Shown here piece after piece: positions 20,908 through 32,994 of a DNA stretch of 48,778 nucleotides. This DNA is from Beverwykella pulmonaria. Lineage: Eukaryota; Ascomycota; Dothideomycetes; Pleosporales; Melanommataceae. The position numbers were made by a program, and so were the translations under genes. The notes beneath the pieces are model-generated. The model was not told where the DNA came from. It made no database searches and was given only the letters and a program-made list of their open reading frames with translations. The DNA lies in NCBI GenBank assembly GCA_001599595.1, contig BCHH01000007.1:1172928-1221705 (forward strand), in the 5' to 3' direction. Every line of letters begins with the position of its first letter. The first letter of the stretch is position 1.

Positions 20908-23900
20908 ATGACCAGATCCCACCATCTTCTGTCGGCATGGTCCGCTTTTTTGTTAGCCTCATTACTTTGCTTGAAGACCATTGCGGCATCTTTGTCTGAG
21001 TTGCGGAAAAACAGACCTAGAGATTGGTTCTATACGGATTGCGATGGTGATGGTACACCTGACACGATTGCCAAGTTCTCGAATCGACACAACAAGGCTG
21101 CTATTCTTTTATTTTCAACTCTGGGATCCCTTAACTCAATTACAATATTCATGGTCGACTTTTTTAAGAAAGGTGATCATGAACAGAGATTAGGAATGGG
21201 TCTCGTCGCCGGTTCTTGGGTAAGTCTGAAAACCGTACTATGGCTCTCGCGAAGATCAACCTTGGCTACAAGAATGCCTTTGATGACTAAAAAGATGGTT
21301 ACATATGGAAAAACCCGCAGAATGGAAAACTCCAGATGCCAATTCATGTTATGAGTTATGCCCCCCTCGTTTTCTTTTTACATCAGTGGGGTTTTGGTCG
21401 CTAACATGGTGGTCATCAGTTAGTAATCCTAGTCCATGGAGTTTGTATAGCTGTCGCAAAATCCCCAGTTAAAGCATACAATCTTGGACTATGGCTTTTA
21501 CCATCTTCTTCAATGCTCTTTCTTGCTTCCTTGTCACAGTCGATCCAACATGCCTCGAACTTCAACCTCTACGAGTCCCCTACAAATATTCCTTGGATAA
21601 TTAGCGATTTGTCTAGCTTTTTATTAGCGTTATCCAGCATCACCCTTCCTCGAAGAGCCGATGTAGTCGTTGAAGGTTGCACAGTCGACCGTCAAAGAAC
21701 TGTTTCTGCGGTCCGCAGGTACACCTGGAGCTGGATTGAACCTATACTTAAGAAAGCCTCTATCAAGGGTGATCTCAAGTCACATGATCTTTTCTATCCT
21801 GATCATAGCTTACGTTCAAGCGGCTTGCAGCAGAAGTGGAATAACAGCGAATTCCAAGCAGGACTTCTACACTCTCTGTTCAGGACATATAGAAATCAAC
21901 TGAGTACTTCATGGATAGTAACAATACTGAGGTGTAGCATCAGCATACTCCCTTTCTGGACTTTGCGACAGGCGCTTAATATCCTTGAAACGCACCAAGG
22001 AAGATCGACACATCAGGTTGAATTACTGAGCTGGATTATTGCGATGTCCATTTCAGGCCTTCTCGATGCTGTAAGGTTTCCTTTCCTCACTCTGATACCC
22101 CTATCCTGTTTTGTTGCTGATTGTTCGTTTCTGATTTAGTGGATGGAAGGTTGGCTTTTTTGGTACTCCATCTCCGCGCTATCGTTGCCTATCCGTGCGC
22201 AACTTTCGAGTCTCGTTTTCTCGAAATCTCTACGTCGAAAGGGCATCAATGCCGTAAACAAAATTGGCCAAAGTACCAAAAAGCAAAACCTTCAATCAGA
22301 AGCGCAGCCCAGTCCGTCAATCTTGGAAGAGGATACCAATAGTTCACCACAGGCTGTGGTGAACCTCGTTGGCGTTGACACGGAACGCATCGCGTATTTT
22401 GTCCAATTCCAATTTCTGATCATCAACTCAATGGCTAAGCTAGGCATTTTTTCGGTATTTCTAATACAAATTATCGGGTGGATGCCGTTTGCTGCCGGAA
22501 TATCCGCCTGGCTACTTGTTATGCCTGCTAGCGCCTGGGCCTCTAATCTGCTTCTCGTCCAATCCAAAAAACTGATGCAGTTAAGGGATGCCAAACTAGC
22601 GAAGCTGAACGAAGCTCTCCTTGGGATTCGGCAGATAAAGTTGTCTGGTTTAGAACCTCAGTGGGAAGCAAAACTCCTTGCTCTCAGGAAGATGGAGTTG
22701 CAGACGCTGTGGAAATATTTCGTCGCTGAGGGCATCCTATCCAGCTGCTGGATCCTGGGTCACGTTCTCTTGGCGGGGACTTCTCTCGCAGTCTATGTGC
22801 TAGTTCATGGTACACTGTCGCCTTCTGTCGCATTTGTCAGCTTAGGCATATTTAGCACTTTGGAAAGCACGCTTGAAACCCTTCCAGAGCTAATCACGCT
22901 GGCTGTCGATACTCTGATTTCTATCCGTCGAGTGGACATGTATTTGGTTGAAGCAGATATACAGAACAAGAACACCCCAGGTCCTTCCATTAGCTTCCAG
23001 GATGCCACAATATCCTGGCCCATAGGGAGCTTGTCTCCGGAAGAAGGGCAATTTACGCTCCGTGACCTTGGTTTATGCTTTCCAGTTGGCCAGCTTTCGG
23101 TCATAGCAGGACGTACAGGAAGCGGAAAGAGTCTTTTGATTGCTGCGATACTTGGAGAGGCTGACGTGTTGGAAGGCTCTGTATACATCCCCGATACACC
23201 AGGGCCCAGCCGACATGATACACTTAACCCAGAAGACTGGATCATCCCCGGGTCTCTAGCCTACGTTAGTCAAACCCCATGGCTTGACAACGGTTCAGTA
23301 CGAGACAATATTCTGTTTGGATTGGACCTCAGCCAAGAACGTTATGATCAGGTGATCGAGGCTTGTGCTCTGAAACACGATTTAGGTATACTCATTGATG
23401 GGGATGGCACGGAACTCGGAATCAATGGCGTAAATTTGAGCGGCGGCCAAAAGTGGCGTGTAGCACTTGCGCGAGCTATCTATTCTACTGCCGAAATACT
23501 GATCTTGGAGGACATCTTCTGCGCCATAGATGCTCGTGTTAGCCGCTGGATTCTTGAAAAGTGCATTAATGGCAGTCTATGTAAGGGACGAACACGGATT
23601 CTTATCACTCATAGCTTGGAACCAGTTCTATCATCTGCAGCATACGTCGTCGAACTAGGGGGGGGTACAGTAATATATTCCGGTTCTCCATCAGGTCATA
23701 TTGGTAGAGACACCAAGAGTGGGTCCATAATGTCCGCAGATGCAACCGAGAACATAGGCGAAGGGGATGGCATTGCGAATGGTTTACCATTGATCTCACA
23801 ACCAAAAGCCGCGAGAAAGTTTCTATCGGAAGAAGGTCGCGACGTCGGCAAAGTACAGAGTCGTGTCTACTTCGCATATTTGAAGCACAGCGGTGGAATG

Positions 23901-25892
23901 ATGTTATGGATAATCTGCACTATTCTTTTCCTCTTATTCCAGATCAGCATTCTAGGTGAGTTCATTGTGTAAAGGAGCGAACAGATAGCTTCAGCTGCAG
24001 ATCTGACATGATGGTAGGCCGAGCCTGGTGCATACGTATTTGGACATCCCAGGGAGACTCCAATGACTTTACTGGCAACATAGGAATACGACAGTTTATC
24101 ATATCGCCCTTGGTTGAAAAGAAACACAGTCAGAGCCATTCTTTGAGCCAATCATACGACAAAAACGTCTTCTTTTATTTGAACATTTACATCATCATGT
24201 CTGTAGCCATGACGATAATCGGAATCGTACGGTACTTTTGGGTATACCTTCTCTCGATCGAGGCTAGTAAGACAATATTTAGCGAGATGCTTTTCACGAT
24301 ACTTCACGCACCACTAGAGTGGCTTGATGCTGTTCCAATCGGAAGGATCATAAATCGATTTACGGCGGACTTGAATGTCATCGATCAGCGCCTTCCTTTG
24401 AGCTGGATACTGTTCCTCACCAGTCTGCTTCGGCTGGTCGGTATTTGTCTTGCATCTCTGCTCACATGCAGCTACCTCATAGGGCCGGCCGTGACTCTCC
24501 TTATTCTAGGTATTTTTGTTGTTTCAAGGTACCTGAAAGCAAGCCGGCCCCTCAAGCGCCTGGAAAGCGTCGCTAGATCTCCTATCTTCGACCTCTTCAA
24601 CACGACGCTAGCAGGGATCTCGACAATCCGTGCATCTAAGAAATCCCCGACATATATGGCTCAAATGCACAAACTGATTGACGAATGGACCATGACAACC
24701 TTCTATGTATGGCTTGCAAACCGCTGGATGAGCTTCCGCATGGCACTTCTTGCAGCAGCTTTCTGCGTTAGCGTTGGCTTCGTCATAGTCTTTGATGCCT
24801 CTATTGACACTTCTCTAGCTGGATTCATCTTATCTTTTGTACTTGATTTTTCCGAGAGTATGCGCTGGACAGTCCGGTGCTACGGCGACATGGAACTAGA
24901 CATGAACTCTATGGAACGCGCTGACGAATATATGAAGCTTGGGACCGAGTCTATGTGCGGCAATAGACCCCCAGCATCATGGCCTACCTTGGGTACTATA
25001 GAGTTTCGCAAAGTCGATGTTGCCTATGGTCTGGATATGCCACTAGTTCTAAAAGACATCTCGTTTAAAATCAGACACAAGGAGCGGGTTGCTGTAGTTG
25101 GACGCACAGGAGCTGGAAAGTCATCACTAGCATTGGCACTCTTTCGATGCCTTCAGATACGAGGAGGCAGTATCATAATCGACGGGTTGGATATATCCGA
25201 CCTCACTCTTCACGATCTCAGGTCGCGTCTGGCCATCATTCCTCAGGTAAACAATATTGAGATAGATATCACCATGATTTAAAGCTAATATGTATCACAC
25301 ATAGGACCCTGTCTTGTTCTCAGGCACCATTCGGTCTAATCTCGATCCATTTGACGAGTACACCGACAGCGAGCTCTTTGTAGCCCTTGTACAAGTCCAG
25401 CTTGTGCAAAGCCAGCCAGCCTTCACACTCGGCCACCAAGAAGTCAATGTTAGTAGTCCCAGCATCGACTTCTCAAATCTTTCTAGCCCCATCTCTGAAT
25501 CTGGTGGAAATCTCTCGCAGGGCCAGAGACAGCTCCTAAACATCGCACGAGCCATCATCTCCCGTCCCAAGATTATTGTATTTGACGAGGCCACTTCCGC
25601 TGTTGACACGGCCACCGATGCTCTCGTACAGTGCAGTATTCGTTCAAGTTTTCCAGACAGTACTCTTCTAGTTATAGCGCACCGCTTGAGCACGATCTGT
25701 GATTTTGACAATATTGTAGTCCTTGACAAAGGATATATAGGGGAATGCGGGTCACCATTGGAGCTTTGGGAGAAGAACGGTATGTTCCGAGCAATGTGCG
25801 AGAGCAGTGGTGAAAACGAGAGAGGAAAATTGAAAAATAGCATCTTCAATTGTAAGCCCAGGATATCGTCACGTGGATATGCCACTGACTAA
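20908..25892 (+). CDS. ABC-C (MRP-type) full transporter
   Basis: Five exons: 20908-21219, 21420-22070, 22140-23955, 24018-25246 and 25305-25892. All introns are GT-AG with consistent phases, and the product is 1531 aa. The first intron is 200 nt. A short N-terminal membrane segment precedes the usual TMD1-NBD1-TMD2-NBD2 order. NBD1 has Walker A GRTGSGKS (645-652), LSGGQ (754-758) and Walker B ILILED (774-779), with Asp where NBD2 has the catalytic Glu. NBD2 has GRTGAGKS (1288-1295), LSQGQ (1406-1410) and FDEATS with Glu1431. One degenerate and one competent ATP site is normal for ABCC pumps. These export conjugates and secondary metabolites across plasma or vacuolar membrane. Its position suggests it exports the product of the neighbouring enzymes. 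Confidence 0.92.
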
Positions 25893-26196
25893 TCAGTCCG
25901 TCATATATATATCAGCTGCACATACATCACACACAATACACATCTTGATACCTTTTCCCACACACTCCTGCTTACATCAATCCTGAGCTTGGGGAATAGC
26001 GTATCAATGAGAATATTATATCACCTATCAAGCTTATCACGATCGGAAGGTACCGGTAATGAAGACGGCTTCAGAAACAAGGGACAAATTCCAGCCAGAA
26101 CCCCTCTATTCAGGATGATCCGGGACAGGTCCATGACAAGGAAAGTCGCACCGAGATTCCATCGAGGCCAGATTACAGGGCACCGCCCCCTTACAA
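25893..26196. other. Short convergent intergenic region
   Basis: About 300 bp between the converging ABC and 2EXR-like genes. Nothing is recognised in it. Confidence 0.5.
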
Positions 26197-27343
26197 TCAT
26201 ATCTGATACGAAGCTTCACATAGTGAGAGTTCTCGAAGTTCCTCAAGTGGGTCCTCTCCATTCTTCCATAATATTCTTTCCGCCTCATCTATATTTTCCA
26301 TGGTAGCATCCCATGCATTCAACTCGTACAAGACTGGAAAATCTGGCTCGTGCTTCACATGGATGCTGCCATCACTGGACTCTACGCTATGATACCTCTG
26401 GCGATACCTCCGATGTATAGCTAGTGGCAGCGGTGGGCTATCCTCGATGAAATGTCGGTCCAGACTTTCCCACTTGGGGTGGAGCTTTGGGATATCGATG
26501 AGAACATCCAAGCTCGGATTGCTGCTGAGAAACGCAAGCGGGGACAAGACGGCGCGCTCATTAACCATTGACCACGAGCAAGGCTCCTCATGATCTAGCC
26601 ATATCCGAAGTCTTCTCAATTTGCTCATGTGTTCAATGACGAGACGTAGCCTCTTCCATGCAGAGATGAGTGATGATCCAGAGCCAGCAGAATCACCAGC
26701 AGTATCAAGCGCTTCATAAACGGCCAAAGGAGGCCTCAGACTGATGCTCAGTTCTTTGAGGTTCGGGAGGACGCAATCTAAAAAGAGGATGGAAGTGGAA
26801 GATGGCCCAGACTCGAGAACACCGGGTTCTGGAACCAAGATGCTGAGCGTATCGAGGTCATGTATTTGAATCGCGGCCATGTCAACTATCGTTTCCGCGA
26901 CATCGGTGAACCTGCAGAGGATGTCAGCAGGCTAGCTCCACTAGCTTATCGTTTACTTGCATCCGCTTGCACACGCGAAGGAGTGATATCGCGGTAATGT
27001 CATAATCTATCACGCAGTGCTCTTGCATCCGCATGGCAGACTCTTCACATCGCCAATGCGGGCCCCATGAAGACCGCAATCGGAGCGCGTAGGTGGCATC
27101 TGACGCACGGCGGCTTGTCGCAAGATGGGCCTCATCTGATTGCTGTTCGATACAGTCAGGATCACCATCTCTGTTACGCTGCACGCATGTTGATAATCGA
27201 AGTCCCTTCTCGTGGAGGGAGAGATAGATTTGGTCGGGAATAAGGTGGGCATAGATGGCACGACGAATCTCGGCGAGCGCAGCGAAGAATTTACTTTTGA
27301 GTTGAGGATTAAACGACGTATCCATGTTGAACCCTGCCGACAT
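26197..27343 (-). CDS. 2EXR-like fungal protein with GC-AG intron
   Basis: Exons 27343-26961 and 26911-26197 give 365 aa. The intron (49 nt) starts GCAAGT rather than GT, has a CTGAC branch and ends TGCAG. Only this choice keeps frame and yields LLRVCKRM-FTDVAETIVD; the nearby GTAAAC donor runs into a stop. The N-terminus (LAEIRRAIYAHLIPDQIYL) resembles the 2EXR/F-box-like helix pair common in expanded fungal families. The rest is a leucine-rich, mixed region. These proteins have no defined biochemical role. Met at 27325 is an alternative start. Confidence 0.72.
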
Positions 27344-28108
27344 GGCAAATCTTTGATCCAGAGAGGGGAGTGACTCAAGTGCGGTGGAGATGAGTTAAAA
27401 TGGGGGTGAAGATGACAAGTGAGGTACTAATGTGTTGTTCCGGTGCTGCAGGGATCAAGTAAATGAGCTGCTGTGTCACAGCACCGCCACAACTCGCCCG
27501 AAGGAAGAAACAAACTATGGTTGTTCCAGGATATTTATTACCGTCAGCTAATTTAACTCAGAGATAGGTTGTATTCTAATACATTACCCAGCCAACTTCC
27601 TCTTCAGGAGGCTGCGTATATTGTAAAATTCAAGAAGACAGATAGCAACTTGTTCTATTTAATTTACTAGAAGCGAAGCATACTTACAGGAGACATGTTA
27701 AATACAAGTATAGCACCACCAATTACTGTCAATCTACGTGGTGTTTCCGCCCCCTATAAGCGAATCCTTCACTCAATCCTTTGAAACACATTGTCGATTT
27801 TGAGCCTCAATTTTCTGCGTAAAACTCTGCCCTTCCAACACCATGATCCAGAATGGTTTTTAGTATTGCTTCGATGGTGAGATGATCTGGGCTGTGCGCT
27901 CGCTGCTTTGATAAATTAATTAAGAATACGGGATGCATGAGCTGTTGTCTTCAATTCGGAGCGTGGGTTGCTTGGGCGAGAGTCGAAGAGCGTTTCAATG
28001 GGAGTATATATCTGCTAGAATTGTCTCTTATTACTTTTCTTCGATCATCTCCATTTCACTCCGAGAATCATATCCTCAAGGCCACAACAACTTCGATATT
28101 AATTCAGA
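27344..28108. other. Divergent intergenic region
   Basis: About 765 bp between outward-facing genes. It holds both promoters and no recognised gene. Confidence 0.5.
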
Positions 28109-28821
28109 ATGAAATCCTTCATCCTAACCTCCATCTTCGCTTCTCTCCCCACCGTCCTCTCCCTCCCCTCTATAACCGCCAAGCCCCTCCCAGAAGGCTG
28201 CCCTTCATATCCCCTCTACGACAACGTGACCCGGGTCGCCGGCCCTTGGGTCCTAACAGTCGTCTCTGCGGAGAACGCCGCAATCGAGGGCCTCGACAGC
28301 ATCAGCGCGTACACTATTTCCGTCACTAATGGCGTGTCAGTCCTGCAATCAGGATACGTAAGAATTCCCTACTTTAGACTCCCACTGTCTTTCGGGACTG
28401 GGAATGCAGACTGACAGAAGGATAACAGATCACAATCACGACGACAAATAACATCGCCAAAACGCCCCTTGAATGCACAAACGGCACCCTGGCTGCACGC
28501 GTGCAAACCTCATTGACCTCCAGTACTGTGGAGTGGGCACCAATAACCATCAGTCCAAACCCGAGCAACGCCGCACTCATGTACAAGATCAACGATGGAA
28601 TCCCAGCCAAGGTCTTCGAACATTACATTGGTGGCGTGAAGCAGGCGGGCACGTTCCTTGGTGGATATGAGAATAGCACGGTGTGGGGATTCAAGTACAC
28701 GCCCATTGCTGCCGGCGTGGAGTCTTATGGAAAGCCGTATTATTCTTTGAGATTGTTGGGGCCAGATGCAGGCGCGCTGCAGGCGAATGAGACGAGGGGG
28801 TTTGTGAAGATTCTTGCTTGA
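28109..28821 (+). CDS. Secreted protein of unknown function (213 aa)
   Basis: Exons 28109-28357 and 28429-28821 around a 71-nt intron (GTAAGA...AACAG) give 213 aa. A signal peptide of about 18-20 residues (MKSFILTSIFASLPTVLS) is followed by a beta-rich domain. It has two cysteines (in EGCPSY and LECTNG) and several N-X-S/T sites (NVT, NGT, NST, NET), so it is probably a glycosylated extracellular protein. No catalytic motif or known family is recognised. It is transcribed toward the minus-strand beta-lactamase-fold gene. Confidence 0.75.
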
Positions 28822-29091
28822 GGTTGTGGAGGGCAGTAGAAGAGTGTTGATAGGATGACGGGTGGACCGAGGGAATTGTAGATAAGTTGTAGTAGAGAGA
28901 GATACATAAGCGGGTACAATTCCACGTATCTAACGTTGTAAAAGGATACTATGCCCATACAGGATGCTCTATTCCGAAAGTCAGCCACTTTTCCACAACA
29001 AGAACAGCACAAAAGCCACCATGAGCATATACTTCCCCAGCCCGATTTCATCTGCTCCACCTATATTCTTCCCCCACCCTGACCCTTCATT

Positions 29092-30837
29092 TCAACTCTC
29101 ATCCTTCCCCAACCTCAACCCCAGTGCCGGCACCTCAACGCCCACAGCCTCCCCAACCCTTATCTCAAAAACAAACTCATCTATCCCCACGCCATCGATC
29201 TGTAGCTCATCCACAAACCGCCAACTATCACAAGTCGGCGTCCCCGCATCCCCCAACTCAGCGACATCTTGGAAGATGGCTCGGAACGTCATTCGAGTAA
29301 CTCCCACACTGCCCTCTACCAGGTTCGTCGGATATAACCTGAAACTTAGGTTATGCGGCTGGATATCATTGAGCCTCGCGTAGATGGCGCGGATATCCGT
29401 CGATCCCTCCGTGAAGCCCGTGAGGGCGAGCCCGGGCGTAGAATCTGCAGCTTGTGCAATTGTGAGGCTTGTGGATGTGGCATTGTCGGTATATGTCCCT
29501 GCAAAGGCCATGCTGGCCTGCATAATAGCGTTCTGCTCCAGCGCCGGAATCATCGCAATGGAAATGACATCTGCATAAGCATTCAAATCAGGATTTCTCT
29601 TGCTGTCAGCGCCAAGAATCACGAATCCGACGTTGTAGTCCGGGACTAAGCCTACGTGTGAAGAGTACAAGCCTACGTTGCCACGGACCTGGTAGATCGG
29701 TATAACGGGGGACGGGCCGCCGACAGTTAAGGAGTATATTTCCCATGGTCGTCCGATGGTGTTCACGCTGTTGGAGGTCAGGGACGCGGGTTTCAGCCAG
29801 CGTTGAGTAACTGCTGCCGGGAGGAGTGAGGAGGAGAGGACGGCGCGGAGAACGGTGGATATGTTTGTGAGACTGGAGTAAATGCCGTTGAATGCTGCTT
29901 CGATAGCGAGTGGATCGGTCCATTTAACTTCCGAAGGGTTCGAGGGTATAACGCTGTTCGAGGATGCTGGTTCCAGGAGGGAGGTACTGGACATACTGAG
30001 AGGTGCTAGAATAGAGTCGTTGAGGAGAGCGGCGAAGTGCTGACCAGTGATAGATTCTAGAGCGTAAGCGAGAATGATAAAACCTGCGTTAGAGAAGATG
30101 GGTGTAGTTCCTGGGGCAAATACGGCTGCGCGGTCGCCGAAATATTGAAGGAACTCAGTGCGATTGCACGATGATGAGCGCGAGGCGCAAGGCGATGAAG
30201 TATTTGCAATTCCAAATTGCTCCGCTAGCAATGTAAGCTCAGGATGCTCGACATCAGATTTTGGGGAGTATCGTCCAATCCCCCCCAAGTTCGCCGCTAG
30301 ATCTCCCAACGTTACTTTATCCCACTGCACTCTGCCAATCGAACGCGAAGAAGAGCTGTTGGATGCAAGCTCTGGAACCCATTTGCTAACCGCATCTTCC
30401 CAGTACTGCTCTCCAGCGGCGACCAAGAATAAAAATGTAGTGAATATTGTTGTCAGATCTCCGACACGATATACGCTATCTGCATTAACCTCTTGGACGC
30501 CGGTCGTACCATTCTTCATTGTGGATGCAGTGTGATGATACTCGTAAAAGAAGGAATTCGTGGAATTTGATGTCTCAGTTGAAAATAATGCGATGCTGAA
30601 GGATGTAGTGTTGGGAGTAACCAAGCCGAAGTCTCCCGAGCCACTCGACATGTAATTGTCGAGAGCGGCGGTGAGATTCCGTAGTCCTTCTTGAATTATA
30701 GAGGAATTGGATGTTGAATGGAGAATTGGGAACCGTGGACCGAGGAGTGGGCAAACGGAGAAGGGAGCATCTTGAGCCGAAGATATCGTGGTGAGAAAGA
30801 GGAGCGAGGAAAAGATAACGGAAGTATTAAACAACAT
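29092..30837 (-). CDS. Secreted beta-lactamase-fold protein, catalytic residues lost
   Basis: A single exon of 581 aa with a signal peptide (MLFNTSVIFSSLLFLTTISSA) and many N-glycosylation sites. It matches the fungal serine beta-lactamase/penicillin-binding-like layout: YRVGDLTTIF, IFSNAGFIILAYALE, VRGNVGLYSS and LVPDYNVGFVIL, then a C-terminal beta domain. Where the family has SxxK, this protein has Asp127...Thr130. The YxN tyrosine is Phe248. The KSG position reads V384-R-G. All three catalytic motifs are changed while the frame stays open, so it is probably an intact pseudoenzyme rather than a decayed gene. A binding or sensing role is possible; none is shown. Confidence 0.82.
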   Translation of the reverse strand: MLFNTSVIFSSLLFLTTISSAQDAPFSVCPLLGPRFPILHSTSNSSIIQEGLRNLTAALDNYMSSGSGDFGLVTPNTTSFSIALFSTETSNSTNSFFYEYHHTASTMKNGTTGVQEVNADSVYRVGDLTTIFTTFLFLVAAGEQYWEDAVSKWVPELASNSSSSRSIGRVQWDKVTLGDLAANLGGIGRYSPKSDVEHPELTLLAEQFGIANTSSPCASRSSSCNRTEFLQYFGDRAAVFAPGTTPIFSNAGFIILAYALESITGQHFAALLNDSILAPLSMSSTSLLEPASSNSVIPSNPSEVKWTDPLAIEAAFNGIYSSLTNISTVLRAVLSSSLLPAAVTQRWLKPASLTSNSVNTIGRPWEIYSLTVGGPSPVIPIYQVRGNVGLYSSHVGLVPDYNVGFVILGADSKRNPDLNAYADVISIAMIPALEQNAIMQASMAFAGTYTDNATSTSLTIAQAADSTPGLALTGFTEGSTDIRAIYARLNDIQPHNLSFRLYPTNLVEGSVGVTRMTFRAIFQDVAELGDAGTPTCDSWRFVDELQIDGVGIDEFVFEIRVGEAVGVEVPALGLRLGKDES

Positions 30838-31710
30838 CGTGAGAAGTCAATCGATTAAAAGCCGTGACAATGTGACCACCCGACACATGACCAGCCTTTA
30901 TATCTCGTTGCTCCAGATGCCTAAGACTATCCCGGCTGCCGAGCTCTATAATTGCAACTACTTCGCGGAATGCTCCAAATTCGTGCAAGTTGTATACAGA
31001 TGTCAAAGCGCCCTTACCACATATTTGCAGCTACTGTGGGATTCAGCCCAAGCTAACGGGGTCTAAGCAATAGGAAGAAGGATAGAAAACCCCAAGCGCC
31101 TCTTTGATATACGCTAGAAGTAACCAAATTGTGGCGAAGGGGTCGAATTCGTGTTCAACCGGGACGCAGGGTTGGCCAAGCATTGTCAGGTCCCCTTAAT
31201 CGTAAACGGTCGGGCATAGATGCAATTGGAGGCTGGTCTACCCGCATCTGTGGTTTATCGGTAAAAGAGACTCCAAAATGGCGCTAAAACTTCGCCTGAT
31301 GGTCCGAATCGGGCCTAGATTCGAAGGATGAAAAGTAGCTGTTTGATCTTTGATATGTTGACGACGTAGGTGTCAAAGGCGGATATCCAGGAGTCATAAA
31401 ACACCGATTACTTGATGAAGGTGGTTTCTGATGAGTAATTCAGCGAAGGTTGCGGAGTGACTACCGATTAGGTCAACAGATCTAATGTTCGTCGTGGGGT
31501 ATGTTGACAGAGCTCAATATGATAAGAAACAAAAGACTCAGTATTCAGCGCAGAAAGCGCCAAAAAAAAAAAGACTACAGAAATGTCGGAAAGAGATATT
31601 CGATGAACCTGCTGCTCGATGATGTCATTGTTGCCTGACCATATAAATTCCTCCTCAACAAGTCAATTTGCAACATTACCAAAGACGCATATCTCCCTTC
31701 CATTCTCCGG
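30838..31710. other. Intergenic, no supported gene
   Basis: About 870 bp upstream of the beta-lactamase-fold gene and downstream of the second 2EXR gene. It contains a poly-A run near 31562. Nothing else is recognised. Confidence 0.5.
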
Positions 31711-32994
31711 CTATGCAGATATCCTCTTCCATGCTAATATAGCCTGCTCCTCTCTCAAAATCCTGGGATCGCCAGGACAAAGATCCGAGGCTTTCTTGAT
31801 CAAAATCTCTGCCACATGCACATTCGCCCTCTCACCATCCAACCGCATCTGGAAAGCATGTCTATACATGTATCTCGCCAGTTGAGTATCTTCTGGTGTC
31901 CACTTAAAACCAGTCATCCAGTACCCCTTCTGTAACGTGTTCCTAGCATCTTGTAATGCAAACCCAGCCATAAAGACGCAGATATTGGGAGGATAGACGC
32001 TGAAGCCCTTCTCCACGCCACCGAGGAAAACATGGGCGATATTAAGTTTTATCGAAAAATACAGCTCCGCGAATGAAGTAACGAAAGGCTTTCCACCCAT
32101 CACAACTAGACCCTTCCATGAGCTTCCACGGTGGACCTTCTCCACGTTCTCGGCTGCGTATTGCCACGTTTCGCTGGCCTGTGGTAGCTTGCCCTCCTTG
32201 AAGAGTTGGTTCCCACTCTCTTTGGCGGTCGTGATCTCGTTAAGGACTTTCTGCTCATTCGTCCACTTGTCTTGTCCGATCTCCTGCGCTACGGCCTTGG
32301 CGAGGAGGGGATCTGTCACTGCGCCATGGATCTGCACCTTCTTGATGCCTCGGAGATGCGTTCGGAATGGACGAAGGAGGTCCGTTTGCGTCTTCTCCGC
32401 GGAGAAGAAATCGGTGAGCGAGTCTTTGAATCGCGACTGTTGAAGCGGGGGCGATTGCAGCATTGGCCCCAAGGTGATAGACATGTCTAATTCCATGCCG
32501 AAACTCATTATATATAGTTCACCATTCGCCAAAGACCTGCAAAAGTTGTCGAGATCTCGGCCTAACAGCATGAAGCAACAGGGATGCAAATTTATCGGAT
32601 TTCCAGCGTCCATACTCGATATCCGATCATGTTTCCTGAAAAGCGACACCGCTAGTGCGTACCCTTCGAAGTTCGAGACGATGGCTTCATCCCTGGTAAC
32701 GATTGGGATTCTAAGGCCGTTGATGAGATGCATAATGGGAATGCCCGCGGATTTGACACAGATGAAGCGGTTGGTCTTGACCATGAAGTCGTACGCTTCG
32801 CGGTGGACCTGCGTACTGGTGCGGAGAATGGCTGTCTCTGTCGAGTGCTCCGCCTTTTGTTGCGTTAGTAAATATTCCGCAGCAACGGTCGTTGGTGGGG
32901 TTGAAAAGGAGCATAGTAGCAAACGGTAGATCTGGTTCCGGATCTCGCGAGGGAGATCTAGAAATCGGAATTGGGGATTGGGGTCGGGAGACAT
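31711..32994 (-). CDS. 2EXR-domain protein with TPR-like C-terminus
   Basis: A single 427-aa frame. Residues 9-30 (FRFLDLPREIRNQIYRLLL) carry the LPxEIRxxIY core of the 2EXR/F-box-like domain. The C-terminal third (LFKEGKLPQASETWQYAAE, then repeated helices) looks like tetratricopeptide helices. There is no signal peptide. Such proteins are abundant in ascomycetes and of unknown role, possibly adaptor proteins. Confidence 0.8.
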   Translation of the reverse strand: MSPDPNPQFRFLDLPREIRNQIYRLLLCSFSTPPTTVAAEYLLTQQKAEHSTETAILRTSTQVHREAYDFMVKTNRFICVKSAGIPIMHLINGLRIPIVTRDEAIVSNFEGYALAVSLFRKHDRISSMDAGNPINLHPCCFMLLGRDLDNFCRSLANGELYIMSFGMELDMSITLGPMLQSPPLQQSRFKDSLTDFFSAEKTQTDLLRPFRTHLRGIKKVQIHGAVTDPLLAKAVAQEIGQDKWTNEQKVLNEITTAKESGNQLFKEGKLPQASETWQYAAENVEKVHRGSSWKGLVVMGGKPFVTSFAELYFSIKLNIAHVFLGGVEKGFSVYPPNICVFMAGFALQDARNTLQKGYWMTGFKWTPEDTQLARYMYRHAFQMRLDGERANVHVAEILIKKASDLCPGDPRILREEQAILAWKRISA

